Shown here piece by piece: positions 34,528 to 45,963 of a DNA stretch of 64,000 nt (position 1 is its first letter; each line of letters starts with the position of its first letter). The position numbers were made by a program, and so were the translations under genes. Origin of the DNA: Ophiobolus disseminans (taxonomy: Eukaryota > Ascomycota > Dothideomycetes > Pleosporales > Phaeosphaeriaceae). The DNA lies in assembly GCA_010093685.1 (NCBI GenBank), contig MU006216.1:1687065-1751064 (forward strand). Direction: 5' to 3'. The notes beneath the pieces are model-generated. The model searched no databases and was not told where the DNA came from. It worked only from the letters and a program-made list of their open reading frames with translations.

Positions 34528-35514
34528 TTACAAGATAGCAATCCTCCTGATCTGCTGAGCTTGAGCTCTTGGGATAGTGATTCTGAGAGCACCATCCTTG
34601 AAGCTTGCGCTCACATTGGCCGCATCAATGCGCTCGGGGAACCTGAAGGTGCGTTCAAACGATCCATGGACGCGCTCCTCATGTTCCTCTTGTGCTGGTG
34701 CTTCGGGCTGAGGCTGCTGAGTCACCGCAGTGTGGGAAGCAGCGGACTCCTCAACAGCCTTCTCCTTGCCCTTAGGCTCCTTGACTTCGGTGGGCGAAGA
34801 TGGTCTTGAGGCTGAGGAGACAAGGGATGAAGTCTCAGCACCGAGGTCTTCGAAGTCATCTTCGACGGTGGGTTGGTAAGACTTGTGGGAGGTGGTGTCG
34901 CTGTCAGGTGTTGCTGCACCAGCAGTGGCCGTGTCTGCTTCGGTGATGGTCTCATACTCGGGCTCATTGAGCGTGAGGCCATCCATCTTGTCTTCCGATG
35001 ACCGTTCGGTGGATCGTTCCTCGATGGTTGGAGCAGCCTCGGCCTCGACTTGCTGCTGCTCCGGCTGAGCCTTCTTCTCAGATTGCCACTCGGTATTGCC
35101 AGCAATTTTCAGGGTGTTCTCTTCGGTGATCTCGATGCTGATGTTGTCCTGGGTGAATCCGTGGATGTCACCGTCGACCTGCCAGCCTTGCTCGGTCTGA
35201 TTGACGGCAAACTTGGCGCGTAGGGCACGCTTACGCTGCTGTCGCTGGCGGTGCATCTCTCTCTGGGCCTCGACATGAGCCTGGCGTTGAGCCTCGAGCT
35301 GTGCCTCATGCTGGGCTTCGCGGTCGATCTCGCTCAGCAGCTCGTCAACCTGACTGAAGAAGTGGTTGAATGATGAGTACTGAGGGCGCTGGGGGCGAGG
35401 GCGAGTGACACGGTAAGCGTATGCAGGTCGTGATACTGGAGCGCAGAAGCCGAAGGGGTTGCACTGGGGTGCCTGGTAGGCGGGTGCCAACCGAGGGGTA
35501 AGGATATATGCCAT
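34528..35514 (-). CDS. Small heat-shock protein, Hsp20/alpha-crystallin family
   Basis: ATP-independent holdase that binds unfolding proteins in the cytosol. Single exon, 328 aa, ATG at 35514. Residues 1-100 hold an aromatic/Pro-rich start and a charged Gln/Glu/Arg helix. The alpha-crystallin domain is split. Its first half is about residues 101-145 (WQVDGDIHGFTQDNISIEIT), and its second half is about 282-328, including the C-terminal beta strand DGALRITIPRA. Between them lie about 135 residues of acidic, Ser/Thr/Gln-rich, presumably disordered sequence. An insertion at this point is known in fungal Hsp30-type proteins, though this one is long. The promoter has a TATA box and GAAnnTTC inverted repeats. 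A short C-terminal tail ending in IRRIAIL carries an I-x-I-like anchor. The frame is intact. Confidence 0.88.
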   Translation of the reverse strand: MAYILTPRLAPAYQAPQCNPFGFCAPVSRPAYAYRVTRPRPQRPQYSSFNHFFSQVDELLSEIDREAQHEAQLEAQRQAHVEAQREMHRQRQQRKRALRAKFAVNQTEQGWQVDGDIHGFTQDNISIEITEENTLKIAGNTEWQSEKKAQPEQQQVEAEAAPTIEERSTERSSEDKMDGLTLNEPEYETITEADTATAGAATPDSDTTSHKSYQPTVEDDFEDLGAETSSLVSSASRPSSPTEVKEPKGKEKAVEESAASHTAVTQQPQPEAPAQEEHEERVHGSFERTFRFPERIDAANVSASFKDGALRITIPRAQAQQIRRIAIL

Positions 35515-35669
35515 TGCTGGGATGTATGGTGGTTGCTGTGGGTCTGAGTGATCGATGTAGATGATGGTGGAAGAAAATGAGGCTCAAGGGTAGCTGTAGA
35601 TCTGCTGGATCTCTTGGTGTTGTGGAAATTTGAATCCGATAATGGCCCTGGGGAGAGCCGCAAACGAAT

Positions 35670-35677
35670 CTTTTATA
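35670..35677 (-). promoter_or_regulatory. TATA box of the Hsp20 gene
   Basis: TATAAAAG read on the minus strand, about 155 bp before the ATG at 35514. Confidence 0.6.
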
Positions 35678-35822
35678 GGCATCGTGGCGGACGATCGAGG
35701 CAGCAGTCGCTTGCGAATCTGTGATGAGAAACGTTGATTCCGTAAGATTGAAGATGCTGCTGGAAACGTGTGGAGGTTTCGCGATGCTTGGTGATGGTTC
35801 GCGGTTTGTCAGGAAGACGTGT

Positions 35823-35850
35823 GAAGCTTCGCGCGCGTGCTGGAACCTTC
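35823..35850 (-). promoter_or_regulatory. Heat-shock-element-like inverted repeats
   Basis: GAAGCTTC at 35823-35830 and GAACCTTC at 35843-35850 each form the nGAAnnTTCn unit bound by heat-shock factor trimers; further TTC pentamers follow at about 35858. They lie about 310 bp before the Hsp20 start, which makes heat induction likely. No full three-unit contiguous element is present. Confidence 0.55.
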
Positions 35851-36461
35851 GGTGAGCTTCGGCGCGTTCGGGGTTGGTGGGGTTACTTAGCGTGCTGATG
35901 TAATACCGCCTCGCAGAACTTCATTGCCGCTGCCACACTGTACAGACACCATCAAGCCCTCACGATCATCAGAGGCGCGTCTTCTCCAGTTTTGCGCTCC
36001 TACCCTTTGTTTTTCTGACTCTCCTTCATTCTAAATATCACATGATATTTTACACAAGCATGTCCTGAGCTTACGATGATTTGGGCGTTTGGAGTCTAGC
36101 CCATCAAATTGACTTAATCAGACGAAAGAATGCCGACGTGTTCCTTGATAGGATGTCCTGGAAGCAAGACTAAGTAAGCAAAGTATTTTGGTACATGGCT
36201 GTTTCTGGCAGATGTGTTACAAAACTGGAACCATTCACGAGAAGTACTGCAAAAGAGCGTCGGTTACGCTCTTTGGTAATCTAAGGTTGTTGAGTGTCTT
36301 TTACTCACCTTGAGATTTGTCCACTGGTTTGCAATCTAAGAAATTTTTCGATTTGAAGGTAACTATCTTGCGACGCCACAATTGTGTTGGAAACCTTCCC
36401 GCAATTTAGTCCGGGCTTACCGAGTCCTCAACCGCCATATTCCTTGATACCAGCACAAGAT

Positions 36462-37743
36462 TCAATCGCTTCCACTATCCTTCTTGTACAGAGCACACTC
36501 TTCCAAAGATAGCCAGGGCGAAAGTGCATATATCTTGAGGATAACGTCTATCATAGTCGAGAGATTGCATGGATGCAAACGGTCTGCGTCATTGTTGAAA
36601 CGCGTGTTTGGAATTCGCCAAGACACGTTTTCGAAGTCGCTCAAACCACAATGAATGCCTTGAAACTTATGCCATCAAACGGCTCCGATGGGAAAGAGGC
36701 TAGGCCGGACGCCTTTAGTCGTTTGGTAAAAGCATCCAACATGACCGAGCCGCACAGAAAAGATTGGTTGCTGTGGGAAGGGCAGACATAACTTTCCCTC
36801 CAGTATAGCTCGAGTGTAACGTCGATTTCATGCCCCACTCCAGCGATGAGCCTTCGTCGCTCTTCATCGATGATTTCTAACCCAAGTTAGTTTATACCCC
36901 AGCACACATAGACAACACGTGAGGCAAAAGTCTCAATCTACCTGTAACTGCGTGAGGAATAGGAAGCTCTAAGGTACGCAGTGTGCTGTCTGTCCCCATG
37001 TTGATTGCAGCCCGGGTTGCACGGTTGAAGATGTCGGGGAGCTCAAATACGCATGCCACACACAGATATAGCAGGAGGTTCCGGCAATATCCAGTGGGCA
37101 TGTTGTAGTTACGTTGCCGGCTGTCGATCTACTTGTCTGTCCACATGATAGTCGCTTTGCGAGATTGGTAATAATCGATCAACGTTGCAATCTTGGCGAG
37201 CATTTCGAGGTCTATCTCGCTAGGCACCTGGTCGTTGCGAAGATGGATGATGTTAAGGAGGATGCAGAGTGCAGCCTCGTCCCAATCCTCTACGATGATA
37301 TAATGCCGGCCGTTGTCCTTGCGCACACTCTCTGCCCACTCACCAGAGAGAGCTTTTTCGAATGTCTTGGACGCGAGCTTGAGGTGAGCAGCGGAGCAGT
37401 GGTAGTGTATGCCGCCTACAAGCACTGCGTCCGCCGTATCTTCGGTATCGTTGACGTGACAATTCGTAGCTGTTACGTTGGTGGGCAGTTGTGAGCTGTC
37501 TGTGGTGTTGTCTGCGGAAGTACCGGCGCCGAACAGACTGCGTGCCGCTGGATTTTCTACGGCTGTGGGTTTAGTTGGCTGAGCCACGTCGAGCGACTGA
37601 GCAGCGTTGTCGTCATCACTTGTCTGAGGAGCGGCAGCAGTGTCAACCGCCGGCTTCTCCCAGACTGCAAATTCGAGGAGAGGGTTCTTGAGGACAATGA
37701 TGGCATCGGGGTTTGGGGCGATCTTATAGACCTTATCAGCCAT
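36462..37743 (-). pseudogene. BTB/POZ-type protein gene, copy 2, inactivated
   Basis: Starts at ATG 37743 (MADKVYKIAPNPDA) and reads through a BTB-like block (HLKLASKTFEKALSGEW, EIDLEMLAKIATLIDYYQ). It is interrupted by TAG at 37129-37131. The same frame then stays open (PTGYCRNLLLYLCVACVF) to a 65-nt GT-AG intron at 36877-36941 and continues EIIDEERRRLIAGVGHEID. A frameshift near 36650 follows, after which CGLSDFENVSWRIPN runs to the stop at 36462. Alignment with the copy at 22.1-23.4 kb places Trp of VWTAMWISN at the TAG, so the stop fits TGG to TAG. The two copies share domain order and intron position but are divergent in sequence, so the duplication is old and both were lost separately. 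Confidence 0.8.
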
Positions 37744-38886
37744 GATGGTTGAAAGATTGGAGGTGTTGAGGTGCTACGGATAGAATATCGTTGAGTAGGG
37801 GGAAAGGGAAGAGCCGATCAAGCTTTTGAGACTTGGAGAGACTCACACTTTTCGTCATCCACGTGCGTATAACCTTCACCTGTTCAAGACTTTGTGTTTG
37901 GCGCGAAAGAATATCAGGATCTCGAAAGGATCATGCCATAACGGCCATAACCCCAGCGAAATTCAATCACACGGGAACGGCTGTGATATCACTTCTAGGA
38001 CGTTTCCGTTTGCTAACAGATCATGGACTGCAGCACCGGAGCTTAGCTTCTTCGCCATACTTCTTGACTGGAGGGACAGTCCCCGCCCACCAAGATGGCA
38101 AGCTTGTACAACATCAAAAAAATCGGCTGAGCGAGGTATCTGGCGGTTATTGACAAAAAAACGTGTTGAAAGCTCGGTATCATTCTGTTATCGAAAATTT
38201 TCAAGGTTCCATGACTGGTATTTTCTGCGTTCAGCACCGCCACCGGCTGAAGTCACTAATGCAGCGAGGTCTTAAGTAGATCCATGGATACTTCAACGGT
38301 GCCAGCGAAAAGATTCGGCCGACTTTCACCTCGACAGGAACGGTCTTAAGCGATGCCAGCAACGCTGTCTTGACATCGCACCTTGTTCACCGATCATTTT
38401 GCCAAAATGTGGGCTCACCAGTTTTGTAAATGCCTAGAGTTTAAGTCTCGAACCATTTTGTCAGTCAACTAACGCTAAAACACAAGCCAATTCTGTCATT
38501 GTTGAAGTTGTAATTAACTTCTCGTTGCCTCGGTTGCTGTGAGTACCACTTGATAGAGCTATGTCATTAGAAGCGAGTCGGCTCAGCAATTGGCAACGGC
38601 TATGCGCACTGCCAAGCCCTCTTCTGACACCCAAGCATGGAGATAAGACAAAGTGGCATTGATCCGCAGCGGATTTATCATGACATGTAGCGAGTGGATG
38701 GTTGTAGCGAAGTCAAAGTGGGTCAAAAGTGCTGAGGACAGCGAAGATCGACATCGCACCCCGCGATTCGGTAAATAGTCTGCGGGCAGGCATTGATAGC
38801 CATCCTGGGCAATGATGAGTGCATAAAGCAACTTCAAGGTCCCCTGGTGTTTGTGGTCGAATCCAACATCGCGCTGTCGGAACAAT
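37744..38886. other. Spacer between divergent BTB-type pseudogene and transporter
   Basis: No recognised gene. Short frames in the region lack support. Confidence 0.45.
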
Positions 38887-40566
38887 ATGATGTCGTCTAA
38901 GGAGAAAGACCTAGAGGCCGAGAAGGCAGAACAGGTACGTCTTGTTCCACCCAAGCTCAACACCATCCTTACCTATACTTGTAGATTTCTGTCAATGACA
39001 AAGTTCATGGTGGTCTCGATGTCCAAGACATTGTTAATCAAACTTCCGTTTCCAGTCCACCAGAACGCGATGACAAGGAAACGCGCCGCATCATTCGCAA
39101 GATTGACCTCCGCCTTCTCCCGACTTTAGCAATTATTTACGCATTCGCCCTAATCGACCGTGTCAACCTACCCAATGCACGTATCGCAGGCATGGACACC
39201 GATCTCCAGCTATCCGTCGGCTCGCGGTACTCCATATTGACCATGATATTCTTCATCCCATATATCATTTTCCAATTTCCGGCCAACATCATCATTCGCA
39301 AGCTAGGCCCGGCTATATGGTTGCCTTCGCTCGTCATATGTTGGGGCGCTGTGACTATCGGCATGGGTTTCACGACGCACTGGACGCAGGCTTTGGGCTG
39401 CCGAGTAATCCTCGGAGTCCTAGAAGCTGGTTACTACCCTGGTTGCGTGTTTCTCTTGTCGTGCTGGTATGTGCGATGGGAAGTGCAGAAGCGTTTCAGT
39501 GGCTTCTACCTACTTGCTCTGTTAGCGAGTGGGTTCAGTAACATTCTTGCATGGGGATTGAGTGAGATGAAGGGGTTGGGCGGGTTGAACGGATGGCAGT
39601 GGATTTTCGCAATCGTACGTTGAGTCTTTGTTGTCTCATCTCAAGGTTTTACTTCGAGTGGGATCGCTAATCGCGAGTGTAGGAAGGAGCAATAACGATC
39701 CTGCTAGGCTTCATGGGCTACGTCACCATCATCGACTTCCCAGACAAGTCAACAGAGCCCTCTCCAGTTACACGGCGCCCCTTCCTCACCGTTGACGAGG
39801 CAGGCATCATTCTTTCGCGCATCCAACGTGACCGCGGGGATGCCGTAGCCGATAAGCTCACGTGGTCAAGCATTAGGTTCCACCTGCGTGACTGGAAAAT
39901 ATGGGAGTTCGCGTGGCTATACTTCCTCAACAATGTCGTCGCATACTCTTGGGGCTACTTTCTTCCAATCATCTTGCGAAACGACTTGGGCTATACAGTT
40001 GCGATGAGTCAGATCATGAGCTTCCCACCGTACGTGCTTGCCGCGGCATGGATGTTTGCGACGGCGTGGGTGGCAGACCGATATCGAAAGAGAGGATTGA
40101 TTATCATCTTCAACTGTGCGTGGACAGTCATCGGAGTGTGTATGATGGCGTATATCGAAAATCCCAGGACACGCTATGCAGGTGTCTTTCTGGGTGTGTC
40201 GGGGGCAAACGCGAATGTGCCCAGCTTGTTGAGCTACATGCACAATAACATCGTTGGACAGATGAAGAGAAGTATCGCTAGTGCATTACTGATAGGCGGA
40301 GGAGCGTGTGGAGGCATTGCGGCGTCCAACATCTTTCGTCAGCAGGATGCACCGAAGTACACGTAAGTTTGTCATGCTGCGCTGCGAACCAACGGACATG
40401 GTGCTAACCGACTCTCAGCCCGGCAATGGCAGTTGTGATTGCTACACAGGTACTGAGCATCCTCCACGTCTTGAAGAACTTTTGGTTCTATTCGAGAGCA
40501 AATCGAAAAGCCGATTGTGGCGAAAGAGTGCTAGAAGGTCAGAGAGGGTTTAGACAAACGTTGTAG
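38887..40566 (+). CDS. MFS transporter, anion:cation symporter (allantoate permease-like)
   Basis: Plasma-membrane uptake carrier of the ACS family, to which yeast Dal5 (allantoate) and Tna1 (nicotinate) belong; the actual substrate is not readable. Exons: 38887-38934, 38985-39614, 39683-40362, 40419-40566, giving 502 codons including the stop, with all introns GT-AG. The family opening RRIIRKIDLRLLPTLAIIYA is followed by LIDRVNLPNARIAGM after TM1. The block LGVLEAGYYPGCVFLLSCWY covers TM4-5, and MHNNIVGQMKRSIASALLIGGG sits near TM10. The C-terminal ANRKADCGERVLEGQRGF tail is typical. Two adjacent ATGs (38887, 38890) open the frame. Twelve hydrophobic segments can be counted. No lesion was seen. 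Confidence 0.88.
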
Positions 40567-40748
40567 CGGATGGTCACACCAAGGTCGGCGCCTCTTGCGA
40601 CAGGAATAGACATGCACTGTAGTAGCATAATACTTTATAGATCGTTGGACATCTGCCGGCCAATGCAAATTGTACAGTAGAGATACATACAATGGCGTTA
40701 GACCGAGAACTTTTCGGGCATATTCGCGTTGGTGCTCTCTTCGCCCCC

Positions 40749-41854
40749 CTACTTCCTGTTCTGTATGCGCTGGATCCTCGTGGCCTTGAAGTTCTTTCCC
40801 CCCTCTTTTCTGTCCGAGTTCATGAACTTATCCTCGTACGGCTCCTTTGACGCTAGTCCTTTCTCTTGTAACTCAGCCAACACCGCTTGATCTACCCTTC
40901 CGATCTGCCATGCTCTCCACGGTGCAAGCACGGCTTGCTGGAGCCAGACTTTGCGTCCTTGAATATCGGTTTCGTGAATAGCCTGAACAGCTTGGTCGGC
41001 TCCGCCCTTTGTCTTGAAGTCCAAGAAGCACAACATGCGAGGTGTCTGTTTTAGGTCGCCGTAAAAGGGCTGGAGAGCGCCGGTAGTCTCGATTCCGAAC
41101 TTCTCCAAATGGTCAACGAGCACTTGTTTGGCGATTTTGTTGTGATCAACGGACGAATTCGGCTCGCCCCAACCCGGAGGCTGTACAGAAAATAACATGC
41201 GACGACCTTCCAGAAGAGGCCTGAGTGCCTCGGAGGGACTTATTTCGTGCTCATCGAAGTACCGGGAGTGAGCCTGTTCAGCTGTTGATCCCCACACAAA
41301 GTCTTCCCTGAGAGGTTTGACGCGAATTTTCCGGCGCAACAACTCTATGTTGTCAAGTTCTCCTGTAGCTCTCTGAGCTTGCTCTTCGCTGGCTAGCTCA
41401 ATACAACACATGCTGCTGTTATGGAAGGTGAAACGATCTAGGCGAAGTTGCATATGTGTGCTGAAGAGTGTTAGTATGATGCCAAGATGAGCGCATAGGC
41501 TATGCCTGATAGCATCTATTGGTTTTGCAACAGGACAGGAGCTACATACATATCAAGCCCTTTGCTCTGGAGCAGTTTTTCGATGTCTGCTCTCACGGCC
41601 CGTTTTGGTACTTTTAAGATTACTATTGAACGTGCGTGGCTGCCCTGCGGTTCCTTGGTGAAAGATGTGAGTGGGACTTCCGGGCCTCGCGATGGCGTCT
41701 CAATAGTCTCTTGTCGCAGTTTCGCAGAAGTCGTGAGTTGTCGCTGCGGCACAATGATCCTCGTGGAGAAAGGCACCAATCGTGTAGGAGGCGCGGGAGC
41801 ACATGCCCTGGAGGCTAACCGGCTACAGCAGATAAACGCTCGCGAGGTCGACAT
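40749..41854 (-). CDS. RRM-like RNA-binding protein, probably mitochondrial
   Basis: Exons on the minus strand: 41854-41550 and 41460-40749, giving 338 aa, with an 89-nt GT-AG intron that has an ACTAACAC branch region. The N-terminus MSTSRAFICCSRLASRACAP is basic, free of acidic residues and rich in Ser and Arg, like a matrix-targeting peptide. Two RRM-type folds are suggested. The first starts HARSIVILKVPKRAVRADIE and continues over the intron to RRKIRVKPLR. The second contains QTPRMLCFLDFKTKGGADQA and ends in an Arg/Lys-rich tail. RRM aromatic RNP motifs are weak, so RNA binding is a family inference. A role in mitochondrial RNA handling would fit. No lesion was seen. Confidence 0.68.
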
Positions 41855-42252
41855 GGCGAACGCTGTATCGTGATATGGGAGCTTTATTGTAAGGTCTTAA
41901 GCGACGAGATTGGATGAAAATGGGGCCGCCGATGCTGGTGTGCTGATAGCCCGGGAGTTTAGAGAAAAAGTTCCAGCCATTTCGGGAATGCCAAGCTTGT
42001 TATCGATACCGGTACCGGTACCGGTACCGTAGTGAACCCAGCACAGGCGTCATACAACCACGACACGAATCGTCTCAACTCCAGGCTTCCAACGTTGTCA
42101 GTCTTAAAAAACAAATCTTCCGCGTTCTCTTTTGTATTGACTTAAAATACGTCCACTCATATTAACGACATTCCTATCCATCGCATTGAGCCCTACCCTA
42201 GCCTTGGGTTCTACCTGCCCAAGTCGATGACCGTACTTGGTACCTTCAAAAC
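41855..42252. other. Spacer with a palindromic hexamer repeat
   Basis: Upstream region of the RRM-type gene and 3' side of the NRPS pseudogene. It contains only the GGTACC repeat listed separately. Confidence 0.5.
42008..42029. repeat. (GGTACC)n palindromic microsatellite
   Basis: About three and a half units of ACCGGT/GGTACC in a row. The array is its own reverse complement and could form a hairpin or cruciform. Confidence 0.8.
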
Positions 42253-45200
42253 CTATGCCACATCGCGACTCGGTTTAACCTCAGCAAAGACAAACTGCTT
42301 CACATGTTCGTCAAACTCGACCAAGGTGTGCTCCATCTCCTCGGCCATCCCCGCTTCATGCGCTAAGTCCACCCACTCTTGCAGAGGGATCTTCCGAATC
42401 GCAATACCCATCTCCATGGCCATGGCCGTGTGAAAATAACATACGGGTATGCGTTTCACACCAGCAATGTTAGCGAAGTTAATCCCCTTGATGGGCCGCA
42501 CAACCTCTCGGACGATAGTACGAGCCACAGTTTCTACAGAAACGAGATCGAATGAACAATCCACGTTGTGCAAATCCGGAACAGCACTGAGAGCTTGCCC
42601 ATAGTACAAGAGGTTGGCCATGACGTTGCTCGTTGAGGTGCCTTCACCGACCAAAGTGGCAGGTCGATGAATCATGACCGGAACCTGGAGCTTGGTATGA
42701 GCATTTTCCAGAACCGCTTCACGCGCCCATTTGCTTGCCGTGTAGCCATCGGCATCTCCAGCTGAAGGGTAGGAAGCGATTGCCATCTCGGGAAAGACTG
42801 GATGCCCAACGAAGCGACTCACACCCGCCGAGGAGATGTAGTGAGTCGGAACCTTCCGCCGCGCAGCCATCTGGACAACCTTCTTTGTTGGCAGAACATT
42901 GATGGCACGAAGTGATGAGTAAGGCCGAATGTGGTCCACCAACGCCGCTGCATGGATGATGACGTTGACCGAAGTAGCCAATTGCTTCCGGGTCGGCTCT
43001 GCCATGCCGAAGAAGTGCTGCGTGAGGTCACCTTCGTGGTACAGAATCTTCGCGTGGGGTGTGGTCTTCTTTTGTGATCGTACGTCGACGCAATGGATCA
43101 ATGCTACATCTGTAGCATCGACTGGGCACTTCAAAACGGCACGACCAAGAAAACCAGTAGCTCCCGTCAGAAGCACCACCATGTTCTGGCCTAGTTTGGG
43201 CTCTTGTGTTTCGATCCTCAAATCCTGAATCATGGGCAGGGCTGTCTCTGCCTTCCAGTCGACAGAGGCACCACCAAGAGTGAAGATAGAGTGCTTGTTC
43301 ATGGCCACGGTAGTCATTCTGTGTAGTGTCGAGTTATGAGCAAGATCTGTGAGCATGAGCGTCGGCCTGAATCTAATGCGCAGTCGGTCGAGGACATGGC
43401 ACAATAGCGTAGTATCGCCACCAAGAGCAAAGAAATCGCTTGTCGTGGTGACGTTGCAAGCAAGGGCAGTTGTAGGCAAGAACTCCTCCCAGATCGCAAG
43501 GATGGTTTTTTCTGTAGATTCCAAGAGGAGGCCTCGAGTAGGATTGTGGCTTGTCCCAAAGGAGCTTGCAGGTTGCACTACTTGGATGCGTTCCGCCTCG
43601 GGTGTTTTCGATGCTTGCAGTAGTGCTCTATCAACTTTTCCGGCACGCGTATGAGGGACGGTAATTAGGACAACCGCTCGTGTAGGGCGAAGGTATGCCG
43701 GTAGCGGGAGGCTGCGCAAAAGAGTTTGAAGATAGCGCGAAACATCGCCTTTGGTGTTCGCCGACATGACCACAAAAGCTTGGAGTTGTTGTGGGTCGTC
43801 TTGCTCCTGGACTACGATGGCTTCAGTTACCTTTCCGTCTGATTGGTTAATGATCGTCCGAGAGGTGTCGACGAGGTCGACATAGTAGTTCCTAACACAT
43901 ACAACAGAGTTGTCATCTTGACAGCTGACGATGAACAAAACACCGGCGTCATCCAAGAAACCATAGTGGCCTGTTCGAACAGTTCGCTCGCCAGTGTCGG
44001 AGTGGGTGCGAAACTCGTTGTCATCCACTTCCGGACCAAAGAACCCACAGCTAACGCCATCGCTCTCAATCCAAATTTCTCCCTTCAATATGAAGGGACT
44101 GGACGTCCAAAGGTATCTGCAACCCACACCCGGTATCCAGGTGCGGCGGTTCCGACGGGTATAAGTTTGCCTTCAGTATCTGCCGCGTACTCCTTGTAAT
44201 GCACCGTTCCCAAGCAAGCAGTAAGACGGCAGGCTACCTATCCATACATAGTAGCGAGCTCGAGGTTGTCATGTCCTAGTGCGGCGAGTCGGCGTACGAT
44301 GTTCGTAGAGATATCCGCTCCATAGGAGAAAGCGAAATTCCAGGATTTGCAGGCTTGCAACTCGTCAAACCCAGTCTGAAGCCACAGTGCATATGCAGAG
44401 GGCGTCACGACAGGGACTTTGACATTTTCTTCCTTCATGCGAGTCGACATCGATGTCTGCGGATCGTCCATTGACGCTAGTATCAGTGTGCCTCCAGATG
44501 TTAGACTAAAAAACATCTGGAACAAAGCATATTCGGTTGTCCAAATGCTATGTTGGAGAACGACCGGGTGCTTCGACTTAGCCTCAAAATAGTACGTAGC
44601 CGCTGCGGCGATGACCATCAGATTCTTGTGGGTGAGCATGACGCTCTTGGAGGTGCCCAGCGAGTTGGATACATCATATGCTATCGCGACAGCATCGAGA
44701 TTGCACTCGTCTGAGAAATCGGATCCCTTGATGAATTCCAAATCGACGCAGCTGAGTATCGTGGTCATGCCGATGGATTGCGCATAATCCGCTGCATCCA
44801 CTGAGCTGGTGACGCAGATGTTGGCTTCGCAATTGCTGGCGAAGGCTGTGTTCTGTTCGACGGGCGCCGCACAGTCGATAGGTACGCATATGGCACTAAT
44901 ACACCAGATAGCGAGGATGGTAGCGAGAAGATCGGTTGTGGGAGGCCCGAGCACACATACTGGCGCTGCCCTTTCTACCCCGTGCTGTCGCAAATCCGAG
45001 GAGATGGCAACAGCTCGTCGCGTTAGGCCCATGTATGTGATTTGAGAATCATACTGATCTTTCGCAGCGATGCGCTCAGGGTGCTGCCCAGCAAACGCTG
45101 AGATTTGGATGAGGATTGTCTCAATTGGTCGTGATATGATTGGACCAACAGCCAACTTCGAATGAAGTTGGCGAGCTTTCGGGCAAAAGATGTCAATCTC

Positions 45201-45963
45201 TTGGACTTGCTTGTGTGCATCTGATGCTAAGACACCCAAGAGCCGCACGTAGAGATTGCCGATATCTTGAGCGTGCTTGACATCGTACACATCGGCATTG
45301 ACCGCCACTCGTACTCAAAGACAGGAGTATTCGTCTTCGCAAAGAACCAAAACTAGACCTTGAGGCTCTTCAAACTATATGTCCGCAGCCCGGGCTGCAG
45401 ACAGTGATTTCGTCAGCCAGTCATAGGAAACCTGATGCAGCAACGACCGCTTCGATACATCTACAGCTGATAGAAGTGCCTTGGTTTCGACGTGCAAGTA
45501 CTCCTGCGATGACCGGAGGGCGGTTGTGGTACTATCCAAAAGTTGCTGGAAGATCTTATCGAGTTCTACTCGGAAACGAATCGGCACAAGGTCGCCCCAT
45601 TGTTCCTACCGTTCGTCCCACTCCAATAACCATGTCTTCGGCGGCAGTCAAGTGCGCCAAGAGGATTTGAAGTGCGACCAGACCAAATTGCATTCGGGTA
45701 TGGTGGTAGGTCTCACACTCAGAGCGCATGTCCATCGTAGTATTATTCGACAAGGTCTGCTCGTGACGATGGAACATAGGTGGTGCATCCGGATCTCGAA
45801 ATCCTTTCGTGGCGAATGGAAGCATGGGCATTGAAGGCGGTCGGTCTTGCATTTGAGCATGCCACAGTGCTAGTCCCGAGTCAAGCGATGGGAACGGCTG
45901 ATGTAGGGGATCAATCGAGGGCTCATTGAAGGTTGACATGGCGGAGTCGAAATAATGTGACAA
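42253..45963 (-). pseudogene. Non-ribosomal peptide synthetase remnant (C-A-T-R), inactivated
   Basis: Domain order on the minus strand: the end of a condensation domain (45963-45310, with AAEDMVIGVGRTV and LPIRFRVEL-like text), an adenylation domain (about 45230-43700), a carrier domain (about 43530-43330), and a terminal NAD(P)H thioester reductase (about 43190-42253). C-A-T-R is the order found in some NRPSs and at the end of PKS-NRPS hybrids. Lesions: a frameshift near 45600, TAG at 45375-45377, TGA at 45315-45317, TAG at 44238-44240, and a frameshift near 44085. The adenylation P-loop reads SNSLGTSKSVM instead of a TSGSTGxPKG-like motif. The carrier site reads GGDTTL, with Thr where Ser should take the phosphopantetheine arm. 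The reductase still has TGATGFLG and YTASKW. The catalytic N-terminal half of the condensation domain is absent. The product cannot be inferred, and no partner biosynthetic genes are recognised nearby. Confidence 0.88.

Larger units (their letters stand above)
35515..36461. other. Hsp20 promoter region and spacer
   Basis: The 400 bp next to the start hold the TATA and heat-shock-element-like sites listed separately. Beyond about 35900, toward the BTB-type pseudogene, I see nothing further. Confidence 0.5.

Noticed and set aside
44238..44240. The TAG in the NRPS adenylation domain as part of an intron
   Set aside because: The frame is the same on both sides and the following codons (VACRLTACLG) read as protein, so a stop is simpler than a splice.
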